The notes under the pieces: model-generated
The model's input: only the letters and a program-made list of their open reading frames with translations
What the model was told of the DNA's origin: nothing
Databases searched by the model: none
NCBI GenBank assembly: GCA_003661365.1
Contig: QMVZ01000118.1
Location: forward strand, 1-5,242
Direction of reading: 5' to 3'
Origin: Thermoproteota archaeon
GTDB lineage: Archaea > Korarchaeota > Korarchaeia > Korarchaeales > Korarchaeaceae
Length of the DNA stretch: 5,242 bases
Position numbers and translations under genes: made by a program
Shown here: piece by piece, positions 1-5,110 of the stretch
How positions within the stretch are numbered: position 1 is the stretch's first letter
Layout: the number at the start of each line of letters is the position of its first letter

Positions 1-365
1 AGCTCCTCCTTTATCTTAATAATTGCTTTCCTTAGGTGATCATAGCTATAGCCCCTCAATTCGCATAAGGCCCTTGCATCTGGAGGAAGGTCTGAGCACT
101 TGTCTGGACAAGGCCTTTGGGTCAGCCAGCCTTGGAACACGAAGTCTGCCTTAACTTCCTTGAGTATTTCTATGACTTCCTCCAAGCTCCTGTTTATTAC
201 CTTACCGTCAGTAACGTACCTGTACTGGACAGCAACTTTCACATTGAGGAGCTTTTTCCTAGCTTCCTCCTTCCTAGCTTCCTCCATACCTCTTCTAAGG
301 TAGAGGTATAAGGTAGTTGCAAGGCAGATGGATACTAACAAAGTGGCCAAGAGCCATCTAGGCAT
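1..365 (-). CDS. Membrane-anchored protein of unknown function, 3' end outside the window
   Basis: An open frame of 121 codons runs from ATG (365-363) to the left edge without a stop. GGTG lies 8 nt upstream of the ATG, a plausible ribosome site. Residues 1-3 (MPR) are followed by a hydrophobic stretch at about 4-23 and then LRR, so the protein is either anchored by one N-terminal helix or secreted. Residues 27-40 are a charged helix containing EEARK twice. From residue 42 a globular domain begins: a predicted strand (VKVAVQYRY), a helix near 60-71, a strand at 73-79 (ADFVFQGW), then a cysteine-containing segment (C86, C90, C101) and another helix. The strand-helix-strand start with 'KADFVFQGW' is compatible with the beginning of a TIM-barrel domain, but this is a guess and I recognise no family. 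It is divergent from the HEPN/MNT pair and separated from it by dead genes. Gene reality is well supported; function is unknown. Confidence 0.75.
   Translation of the reverse strand, partial: MPRWLLATLLVSICLATTLYLYLRRGMEEARKEEARKKLLNVKVAVQYRYVTDGKVINRSLEEVIEILKEVKADFVFQGWLTQRPCPDKCSDLPPDARALCELRGYSYDHLRKAIIKIKEE
256..285. repeat. Exact 15-bp tandem duplication inside the membrane-anchored gene
   Basis: TTCCTAGCTTCCTCC at 256-270 is repeated perfectly and immediately at 271-285. Because the unit is 15 bp the frame is kept, and it encodes two copies of the pentapeptide EEARK in the linker just after the membrane anchor. The identity at synonymous positions suggests a recent slippage duplication or a variable-length linker. 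Confidence 0.85.
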
Positions 366-386
366 TATCCTCACACCGCAATCTCT

Positions 387-428
387 GTTTTAACAGTGAA
401 TTGTTTTGACAGTAAAGTTATAACAATT
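387..428 (-). promoter_or_regulatory. Probable promoter/operator of the membrane-anchored gene with three imperfect repeats
   Basis: Three related units follow one another: GTTTTAACAGTGAA (387-400), GTTTTGACAGTAAA (403-416) and GTTATAACAATTTT (417-430), with starts 16 and 14 nt apart. The first two match at 12 of 14 bases. An inverted repeat AATTGTT (399-405) / AACAATT (422-428) overlaps them. On the minus strand TTATAAC near 418-424 could be the TATA element, which would put the transcript start about 28 nt before the ATG at 365 and leave room for the GGTG ribosome site. Repeats over a TATA box suggest a repressor site. No regulator is encoded in the window that I can link to it. Confidence 0.35.
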
Positions 429-479
429 TTTAGTGAAGAGCTCCAACCAGGCGGAGGAATCAACCAGGGTCTTCGCCAC
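390..479 (-). pseudogene. 5' remnant of a PIN-domain (VapC-like) toxin gene
   Basis: On the minus strand a GTG (479-477) follows a strong ribosome site: GGAGG with 6 nt spacing, part of GGAGGAGGATC. The first 18 residues, MAKTLVDSSAWLELFTKN, are a textbook PIN-domain N-terminus: strand LVD with the first metal-binding acid D7, then SSAWLELF. After about position 425 the similarity ends and the frame runs into the promoter of the next gene, closing at TAA (392-390) after 29 codons. A full VapC is about 130 residues and has three more acidic sites, so this stub cannot be an active RNase. It looks like a truncation with its 3' part replaced or deleted. No antitoxin gene is visible upstream. The alternative, a real 29-residue peptide, is less likely. 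Confidence 0.5.
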
Positions 480-519
480 GATCCTCCTCCGTTAATGGAC
501 TTACTTTGCTCCTACCAAC

Positions 520-832
520 TCAGATCAGCACAATGGGGCTAATGATCGTTTTGAAGTCTACGAGAAGATCTTCTAAGCTTAAGAAGCTTAACTTAGAGCA
601 AGAAAGCTTGAAATCCAATCTCTATCCTCTACAGTTAACTCTAGATTCACCGTAAACCTGTACAGTTTCACAAAAATGTCCACAAGCTCTTTGTAGCTGC
701 GCGCGTGTCGGGTCGAAGGGCTAGATGAGAAAAATTCCACAAATAAAAGGGAATTAGTAATGCAAGGTTAAAAGAGCAAAATCAAGGGATACTCTTAAAG
801 GACTCGATTATGGAACTATTCCTTGCTATCAT
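520..832 (-). pseudogene. Decayed PIN-domain (VapC-like) gene, fragments in three frames
   Basis: Three minus-strand pieces appear in the order expected for a PIN gene. (i) 832-782: ATG with an AGGAGA ribosome site 4 nt upstream encodes MIARNSSIIESFKSIP then TGA. It resembles the 'xxVDSSxxIExF' N-terminus, but the first catalytic Asp reads Asn. (ii) 767-588: 59 open codons encode PCITNSLLFVEFF then SYKELVDIFVKLYRFTVNLE and EDRDWISSFLALS. This fits the central PIN region, with the second conserved acid as the E of FVEF. (iii) About 573-520: EDLLVDFKTIISPIVLI then TGA, like a PIN C-terminal end. At least two frameshifts are needed, and the segment carrying the third acidic site is missing. The span is ~104 codons against ~130 in the family. 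I assign it by pattern only; no alignment was run. Confidence 0.45.
563..589. repeat. Cluster of short palindromes
   Basis: AGAAGATCTTCT (563-574) is a perfect 12-bp palindrome. It is followed at once by AAGCTTAAGAAGCTT (575-589), which holds two AAGCTT palindromes. The pair TCTAAG (572-577) / CTTAGA (592-597) can also fold across it. It lies inside the decayed PIN gene near the frameshift between its middle and C-terminal fragments. It may simply reflect the sequence that promoted decay; no function is evident. Confidence 0.5.
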
Positions 833-842
833 AATATCTCCT

Positions 843-866
843 AAGACAACCTGCAGAGATTGTCTT
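843..866. repeat. Inverted repeat / hairpin upstream of the decayed PIN gene
   Basis: AAGACAA (843-849) and TTGTCTT (860-866) are perfect 7-bp complements around a 10-nt loop. On the minus strand the structure ends only 2 nt before the AGGAGA ribosome site of the decayed PIN gene, so it could have been its operator or a leader hairpin. On the plus strand it lies about 55 nt upstream of the candidate TATA box for the HEPN gene, so it could also serve that promoter. Confidence 0.45.
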
Positions 867-895
867 TTGACAGATTACAAGTGAATTCATCAAAA

Positions 896-928
896 CAAAC
901 AGAATTCGTTTGGTACATCCTTAAAAAG
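896..928 (+). promoter_or_regulatory. Candidate promoter of the HEPN/MNT pair
   Basis: TTAAAAAG at 921-928 is an A/T-rich archaeal TATA-like box about 49 nt before the HEPN start. Transcription would begin near 950, leaving a ~24-nt leader that contains the GGTGA ribosome site. Directly upstream is an inverted repeat, CAAAC (896-900) / GTTTG (908-912) around a 7-nt centre AGAATTC, placed where a toxin-antitoxin autorepressor could bind. Confidence 0.4.
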
Positions 929-962
929 GTCAAATGATTTTTACCAAAGGAATAAAGAAGAC

Positions 963-967
963 GGTGA
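963..967 (+). promoter_or_regulatory. Shine-Dalgarno that fixes the TTG start of the HEPN gene
   Basis: GGTGA at 963-967 matches the archaeal anti-Shine-Dalgarno and sits 6 nt before TTG (974-976). The frame has an in-frame TGA at 965-967, so no earlier start is possible. The next in-frame ATG falls near the end of the domain. The TTG start is therefore well supported. Confidence 0.7.
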
Positions 968-973
968 ACAATT

Positions 974-1345
974 TTGAAGGATTCCTGGATTTCTAGAGCA
1001 GAAGACCTTATCTCTGAGGCCAGAAACCTTGTAGAAAAAGGGGTTTACTGGCTAGCGTGCTTTCTTTCCCATCAAGCTGTAGAATTCTACTTGAAAGGAA
1101 TATTAGCAGATAAATTGGGCTTCTTCCCATTTACTCATGACTTGGTGGAACTCCTGAGGGAGATAAAGGGCATCGGTGAGGAAGTTCCTACTAGGGTTTT
1201 TGAGTCCGCAGAGCTACTTACACCCCATTACTTAACCTCTCGATATCCAGGAAAAAGAGCCATTGAATATGATGAAAGGAGGGCTAAGCTATGCTTGATG
1301 CATGCGGAGGCGATCGTCAATTGGGCAAGAAAACTTACCTCTTGA
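974..1345 (+). CDS. HEPN-domain protein, probable toxin of a HEPN/MNT pair
   Basis: A 123-residue, mostly helical protein that spans a single HEPN domain of usual length. Helix 1 (about 5-21) is followed by the family signature WLACFLSHQAVEFYLKGIL (26-44), then FTHDLVELL (53-61), and 'LLTPHYLTSRYPG' (81-93), where RYP is typical of the minimal HEPN family. The last helix holds R103-x6-H110, which fits the Rx4-6H RNase pattern, although I cannot show that these residues align with the catalytic pair. HEPN proteins of this type are RNA-cleaving toxins in several studied pairs; here that is inference from family and context. The gene starts with TTG, supported by GGTGA. It ends 17 nt before the MNT start, so the two are cotranscribed. 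The Tyr two residues after the catalytic His in RX4HXY HepT toxins is absent (E112 here). Confidence 0.85.
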   Translation: MKDSWISRAEDLISEARNLVEKGVYWLACFLSHQAVEFYLKGILADKLGFFPFTHDLVELLREIKGIGEEVPTRVFESAELLTPHYLTSRYPGKRAIEYDERRAKLCLMHAEAIVNWARKLTS

Positions 1346-1362
1346 GGAGAAGGGCCTCGATC

Positions 1363-1704
1363 ATGGGGTATGAGAAAAAATTCAGCGATTACGTTGAGAG
1401 GCTAAAGGTTAAGCTCGGACACAAATCTACAATCCTTCTCTTTGGAAGTAGGGCTTCAGGAAAGGCTAGAGAGTCGAGTGATTTCGATGTAGCTGTCATA
1501 TTACCAGAAATAGAAGATAAACTGGCTTTACTCTATGAACTCATAAGGATCAGGCCAGAGGGACTGCCTGTCGATGTTGTTGCCCTTTCCTTAGAGGAAC
1601 TTTATGATCCAATATTCAGAAAGATGCTGGATCCCTGCATTATTCTCTACGACGGACTGGGGGTTGGAAAGAAGTTAAGATCTCCAGAGGTATCAACTAT
1701 TTAG
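1363..1704 (+). CDS. Minimal nucleotidyltransferase (MNT), probable antitoxin of the HEPN protein
   Basis: A 113-residue protein with the polymerase-beta-type nucleotidyltransferase fold. G28-S29, ten residues, then D40-F41-D42 make an exact GSx10DxD motif, and D71 in PVDVVAL is the expected third metal-binding acid. It therefore looks catalytically complete. In MntA/HepT-type systems such proteins neutralise the HEPN toxin by transferring AMP to it; applying that here is inference. I chose the ATG at 1363, with GAGGAGAAGGG at 1344-1354 upstream, because the domain begins right after it. A TTG at 1342 overlapping the HEPN stop and an ATG at 1291 inside the HEPN gene are in-frame alternatives that would add 7 or 24 residues of non-domain sequence. 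The last ~15 residues (GVGKKLRSPEVSTI) are a polar tail beyond the domain. Confidence 0.85.
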   Translation: MGYEKKFSDYVERLKVKLGHKSTILLFGSRASGKARESSDFDVAVILPEIEDKLALLYELIRIRPEGLPVDVVALSLEELYDPIFRKMLDPCIILYDGLGVGKKLRSPEVSTI

Positions 1705-1739
1705 TTAAATGGTGGAGATCTTATGAAATGCCATAGAAA

Positions 1740-1758
1740 GGCTGGGAGCAAGCCAGCC
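1740..1758. other. GC-rich hairpin in the convergent spacer
   Basis: GGCTGG (1740-1745) and CCAGCC (1753-1758) form a perfect 6-bp stem with a 7-nt loop, between the MNT stop (1704) and the amidohydrolase stop (1830), which converge. Neither side has a long T-run: the minus strand continues with TTTCT only. It may help end transcripts or protect their 3' ends, but archaeal termination depends mainly on T-tracts, so the terminator role is weak. The rest of 1705-1829 shows no convincing gene. Confidence 0.35.
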
Positions 1759-1829
1759 CAGGAAAAATGATAGAGTAGGGCTACCTGAGAAGCTTGATGA
1801 TCATAATACAGCATATTTGGAGGAAGATA

Positions 1830-3173
1830 TCACCTCATGGGTACGAACTTCCCGTACCCGGGTCTTCCGAGGAGCCTGCCATCCTCAGCAACAACTTCTC
1901 CCCTGAGGACAGTCACCTCAGGGTAACCGACAACCTTCATACCTTCGTAAGGGGTCCAGCCGACCTTGTAGTGAAGGTTCTCGGCCCTTATTGTGACCTC
2001 TTTCTTCATGTCAAGGATAACGAGGTCTCCATCCGAGCCCTCCCTTAAAGCTCCTTTTCTTGGATAAAGGCCGAAGACCTCTGAGGGCCTCTGGCACATC
2101 ACTTCTACTAGCTTCATGGGCGTGATCCTCCCTTTATTCACGCCCTCGCTTAACATAATAGGAAGCAGCGTCTCGACTCCAGGAATCCCACCCCAGGCCT
2201 TCCAAATGTCCTCCCAACCAACTTCCTTCTCCTCCTTAGTTCCCGGAGCATGATCCGTCACTACCATGTCTATGGTTCCATCTGCAAGACCTTTCCAAAG
2301 AGAAATGACATCGTCCCTCGTTCTAAGGGGAGGAGTCATCTTCAGATAGGGACCCTGCTTCTCAGCGTCCTTTCTAGTGAAGACGAGGTATTGGGGGCAT
2401 GTCTCAGCCGTTATGCTGATCCCTCTTTCCTTCGCATCCCTAACCAAGACTGTTCCGACGGTAGTAGTCATGTGCGCTATGTGGATGTGCCCGCAAGTTT
2501 CCTCGCTTATGTGTATTAGCCTTCTTATTGCTTCTCCCTCAGCCTCTGATGGACGAGAATCAAAGTGGGCCAGAACATCCTTTCTCCCCTCTTCATCCCT
2601 TACCTTCGCTACCCATTCCGATATGATAGCGTCATCTTCAGCGTGAACAACAGTTACTCCCTCGACTCTTGAAACCGCTTCTACAATGCATCTAACCCCC
2701 TGCCAGTCGACCTTGAATGGCTGGGTGGTGAAGAGCTTGAAGGACTTAACTCCCAACGAAACGACCTTTGGAATCTCCTCCACGTACTCGGGCATCATCA
2801 TTCCGGCGTGAAAGCTGAAATCTACGACAGATAGCCTCTCTCCCTCCTTTTTCTTCCTTTCTATCATGTCTGAGAGAACTGTCAGAACGAGAGGCATGTC
2901 TATTAGTAAGGTAACTCCTCCTGCGGCTGCAGCTTTGCTCCCAGATTCAAAATCCTCCCTGTAGGTGTAATCTGGGTCGTGTATGTGTGAGTGAGCGTCT
3001 ATAACCCCGGGCATTATCAGCTTCCCATCAGCCTTTATCACCCTCTCGGCTTCTGGAAGCCCCGGTTCTTTTGCTATCTTAACTATTTTCCCTTCTTTTA
3101 TCGCAATACCTGCCTCAATAATTCCCTCTGGAGTTACAAGCTTTCCCCCCTTCACTACAAGGTCAGCTACCAT
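1830..3173 (-). CDS. Cyclic amidohydrolase (allantoinase/hydantoinase/dihydroorotase superfamily)
   Basis: A 447-residue metal-dependent hydrolase that should open a cyclic amide ring in the cytoplasm. An N-terminal beta-sandwich part (1-55) leads into the TIM barrel and returns at about 380-430 (GSDGDLVILD). Metal-site residues are visible: H61 and H63 in DAHSHIHDP, K146 in SFKLF (the lysine carboxylated in the family), H177 in VVHAED, H234 in HIAHMT and D307 in TDHAP. ETCPQYL (257-263) and TPPLR (280-284) are substrate-loop motifs. KAWGGIPGVE (325-334) is closer to allantoinases than to dihydroorotases. The Arg of the dihydroorotase HxHLR motif is H65 here, so canonical dihydroorotase is unlikely. 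The true substrate is unknown. I chose ATG 3173-3171 because AGGTG lies 6 nt upstream; the GTG at 3182 has no ribosome site of its own. It is the last gene of the AOR operon. Confidence 0.9.
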   Translation of the reverse strand: MVADLVVKGGKLVTPEGIIEAGIAIKEGKIVKIAKEPGLPEAERVIKADGKLIMPGVIDAHSHIHDPDYTYREDFESGSKAAAAGGVTLLIDMPLVLTVLSDMIERKKKEGERLSVVDFSFHAGMMMPEYVEEIPKVVSLGVKSFKLFTTQPFKVDWQGVRCIVEAVSRVEGVTVVHAEDDAIISEWVAKVRDEEGRKDVLAHFDSRPSEAEGEAIRRLIHISEETCGHIHIAHMTTTVGTVLVRDAKERGISITAETCPQYLVFTRKDAEKQGPYLKMTPPLRTRDDVISLWKGLADGTIDMVVTDHAPGTKEEKEVGWEDIWKAWGGIPGVETLLPIMLSEGVNKGRITPMKLVEVMCQRPSEVFGLYPRKGALREGSDGDLVILDMKKEVTIRAENLHYKVGWTPYEGMKVVGYPEVTVLRGEVVAEDGRLLGRPGYGKFVPMR

Positions 3174-3179
3174 TAAATG

Positions 3180-3186
3180 CACCTTC
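3180..3186 (-). promoter_or_regulatory. Shine-Dalgarno overlapping the AOR stop codon
   Basis: GAAGGTG (3186-3180 on the minus strand) overlaps the AOR stop TGA and ends 6 nt before the amidohydrolase ATG. It contains the GTG that could be mistaken for the start. Its position implies translational coupling between the two genes. Confidence 0.6.
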
Positions 3187-5107
3187 AGGGAAGTTTAACT
3201 CCAGATTTCTCCAGCTCCTCCGCTATATCCAACATTCCTAGTCTCTCAAATGTCTCCCTCTTTGGGATGCCTGTCTCAAGGTCCCAGTTTCTGAGCTGGT
3301 AGTACTCGTTGAGCATCCTCTCTAAGTTCACAACCTGTCCCTTTGCTGGACCGTTTGGCATGGGCTCCTTTGTGAACCTCTCTGGCAGCGTGTCGTCCTT
3401 CCTCCTTATTCCCTCCCTCACGTTGAAAGCCCTCTTTAGGTTCACCATCCTCTCGCCCATGATCATCAGCTCCCTTGGATCTGCAAACCCCTCATAGCCC
3501 GTAACGAGCTTTAGTACCTTCGCAAAATCATCTATCCAGAAGACGGGTGGCCAAGAAACAGAGTACCAGCAAACTATCATTGCATCCCTGACTGCGTAAA
3601 CATCCTCGATTATCTTAACGGCAAGAGCCTTGTACTCCTCGCTCTGTCCATCACAAATTCCAGGAAGCTTGTCTGCGCCGAACCTCTCTGCAGCAACGTC
3701 CTCATATCCTAACTGGTCTACAGTTACGAGGGATCTGAGATGGTCGGCGCCCCTCGCAGCAGTTGCATGGGTTAGTCCAGCAGACCTGTGGGCTCTGCCG
3801 TCCTGTCCTGAAACTTCAAGCCCCTTTACATGAATCGCGTATTTCTCAGCTCCTTTCCCTATTTTCTCAGCTGCTCTCTTGACCCCTTCAGCCAAAAGGT
3901 TTCCAACACCCTCTCTTCTAACGATCTTGTGGATCAGCTCGATAATGGCGTCAACATTACCCCAGCTTAGGTCAAGACCATCTACCTGATCTTTCGAAAC
4001 TAGTCCCTTCTCATAGCACTCCATCAGGAAGGCTATCGAGGCCCCAGTCGAAATGGTGTCTATGCCATAATCATCACAGAGCCTGTCTATGTAGAGTATG
4101 GAATCGACGTCTGCGTTCATCAGGTTTGATCCGAACGCGTACAACGTCTCGTATTCGACATGACCAGCAAGGGTACCAGCGAACTTGCCAGATTCTACCT
4201 CAAAGAACTTCTTGCAGGCTATGAAGCACGCGCTACATGCCTTTGTTGCCTTCCAGTACTCTTCTCTAAGCCTGACTGAACCTATCTTCTCGTACTCCTC
4301 GAACACGCCGTTCCAGTGGTTCTTCGTCGGCAGCTCACCTATCTGCTGCTTTACCTCAACAAGCATGGGAGTACCGTATTTCCTCTGCTGCATGGCCTGT
4401 TCGCACTCAAGTATCCTTCTTTTTGCTTCTTTGGTGAACTCCATAAGCCCTTCAGGGTCAGCTACCTTAACGGATCCAAAGCCTCTGACGGCAATTGCCT
4501 TTAGCCTCTTGCTCCCCATTACAGCCCCCATTCCGGTCCTTCCTGCGGCGTCATAAGGAGCTGACATCACTGCCGCATACCTTACTAAGTTCTCCCCTGC
4601 CTGTCCTATGGCAAGGATCTTAGCATCTTCGTCACCAAACTCCTCTCTAACTAGCTTCGTCGTTTCATAAACGCCTTTTCCCCAGATCCCCTCTGCGCTC
4701 TTTATCTCTACTTTGCCATCCTCGACTTTGAGGTAGACTGGCTTATCACTTCTTCCCTTGACTACTATCATGTCATAACCAGCGTATTTGACCTCGGGGG
4801 CGAAATGTCCGCCGAAGTGGGACTCAGCCCAGATCCCTGTTAGAGGAGATTTGGATACGAGAGCCCCTCTTCCGCTTGTGTGCCATATTGTTCCAGTAAC
4901 TGGACCTGTTACCACGAGCAACAGGTTCTCAGGCGAAAGAGGGTCCGTTTGAGGGCCAACGTGATCCCATAGTATACAGCCCCCTAAGGCAGTTCCTCCT
5001 ATGTAATCTCGTACATATCGCTTTGGAAGAGGAACTTCCTTCACCTTTTGCTGCGTGAGGTCGACCCACAGCACCTTACCCGCGTATCCCTTCAAGGGAA
5101 ATGACAA
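3185..5107 (-). CDS. AOR-family tungsten aldehyde:ferredoxin oxidoreductase
   Basis: A 640-residue protein of normal AOR length. Members carry tungsten or molybdenum on a bis-pterin cofactor plus one [4Fe-4S] cluster; classic ones oxidise aldehydes to acids with ferredoxin as acceptor. The N-terminal domain starts GYAGKVLWVDLT and has GGTALGGCILW (37-47). The pterin-binding stretch DAAGRTGMGAVMGSKRLKAI covers 186-205. Cluster ligands are C291-x2-C294-x3-C298 with a distant fourth, C513, matching the Pyrococcus AOR arrangement. HVEYET (316-321) corresponds to the family's GPEYET active-site region, and GQDGRAH (434-440) with GADH (453-456) to the second pterin loop. The start is TTG, 3 nt after the stop of the upstream ferredoxin and in the same frame; that stop rules out an earlier start. 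No export signal is seen, so it is cytoplasmic. Its exact substrate cannot be read from sequence; the family also includes benzoyl-CoA reductase subunit BamB. Confidence 0.93.
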   Translation of the reverse strand: MSFPLKGYAGKVLWVDLTQQKVKEVPLPKRYVRDYIGGTALGGCILWDHVGPQTDPLSPENLLLVVTGPVTGTIWHTSGRGALVSKSPLTGIWAESHFGGHFAPEVKYAGYDMIVVKGRSDKPVYLKVEDGKVEIKSAEGIWGKGVYETTKLVREEFGDEDAKILAIGQAGENLVRYAAVMSAPYDAAGRTGMGAVMGSKRLKAIAVRGFGSVKVADPEGLMEFTKEAKRRILECEQAMQQRKYGTPMLVEVKQQIGELPTKNHWNGVFEEYEKIGSVRLREEYWKATKACSACFIACKKFFEVESGKFAGTLAGHVEYETLYAFGSNLMNADVDSILYIDRLCDDYGIDTISTGASIAFLMECYEKGLVSKDQVDGLDLSWGNVDAIIELIHKIVRREGVGNLLAEGVKRAAEKIGKGAEKYAIHVKGLEVSGQDGRAHRSAGLTHATAARGADHLRSLVTVDQLGYEDVAAERFGADKLPGICDGQSEEYKALAVKIIEDVYAVRDAMIVCWYSVSWPPVFWIDDFAKVLKLVTGYEGFADPRELMIMGERMVNLKRAFNVREGIRRKDDTLPERFTKEPMPNGPAKGQVVNLERMLNEYYQLRNWDLETGIPKRETFERLGMLDIAEELEKSGVKLP

Positions 5108-5110
5108 GGT

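Noticed and set aside
100..311. Two plus-strand open frames of 64-67 codons
   Set aside because: They are antisense to the membrane-anchored gene, whose frame has a ribosome site, a hydrophobic anchor and continuous coding to the window edge.
452..491. CGGAGGA / TCCTCCG complementary pair as a regulatory hairpin
   Set aside because: The right arm is simply the ribosome site of the PIN stub and the loop is 26 nt of coding sequence; it could mask that ribosome site, but this is too weak to call.
680..730. Possible tRNA-like segment around GGGTCGAAGGGC
   Set aside because: GGTCGAA recalls a T-loop, but no acceptor stem, anticodon arm or D arm can be built around it, and the stretch reads as the middle of the decayed PIN gene on the minus strand.
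810..884. Plus-strand 24-residue frame (MELFLAIIISP...) with AAGGA upstream
   Set aside because: It overlaps, in antisense, the start of the decayed PIN gene and the AAGACAA/TTGTCTT hairpin. It is short and hydrophobic without recognisable features.
1291..1362. Longer MNT start at ATG 1291
   Set aside because: It would overlap the HEPN gene by 55 nt and add 24 residues with no domain similarity; the ATG at 1363 has a purine-rich ribosome site and begins the domain.
1794..2646. Plus-strand open frames of 84-89 codons at 1794-2048, 2250-2519 and 2377-2646
   Set aside because: They are shadows of the amidohydrolase gene on the opposite strand, which has all family motifs.
3309..4556. Several plus-strand open frames of 62-123 codons
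   Set aside because: They are antisense to the AOR gene and have no motifs or ribosome sites of note.
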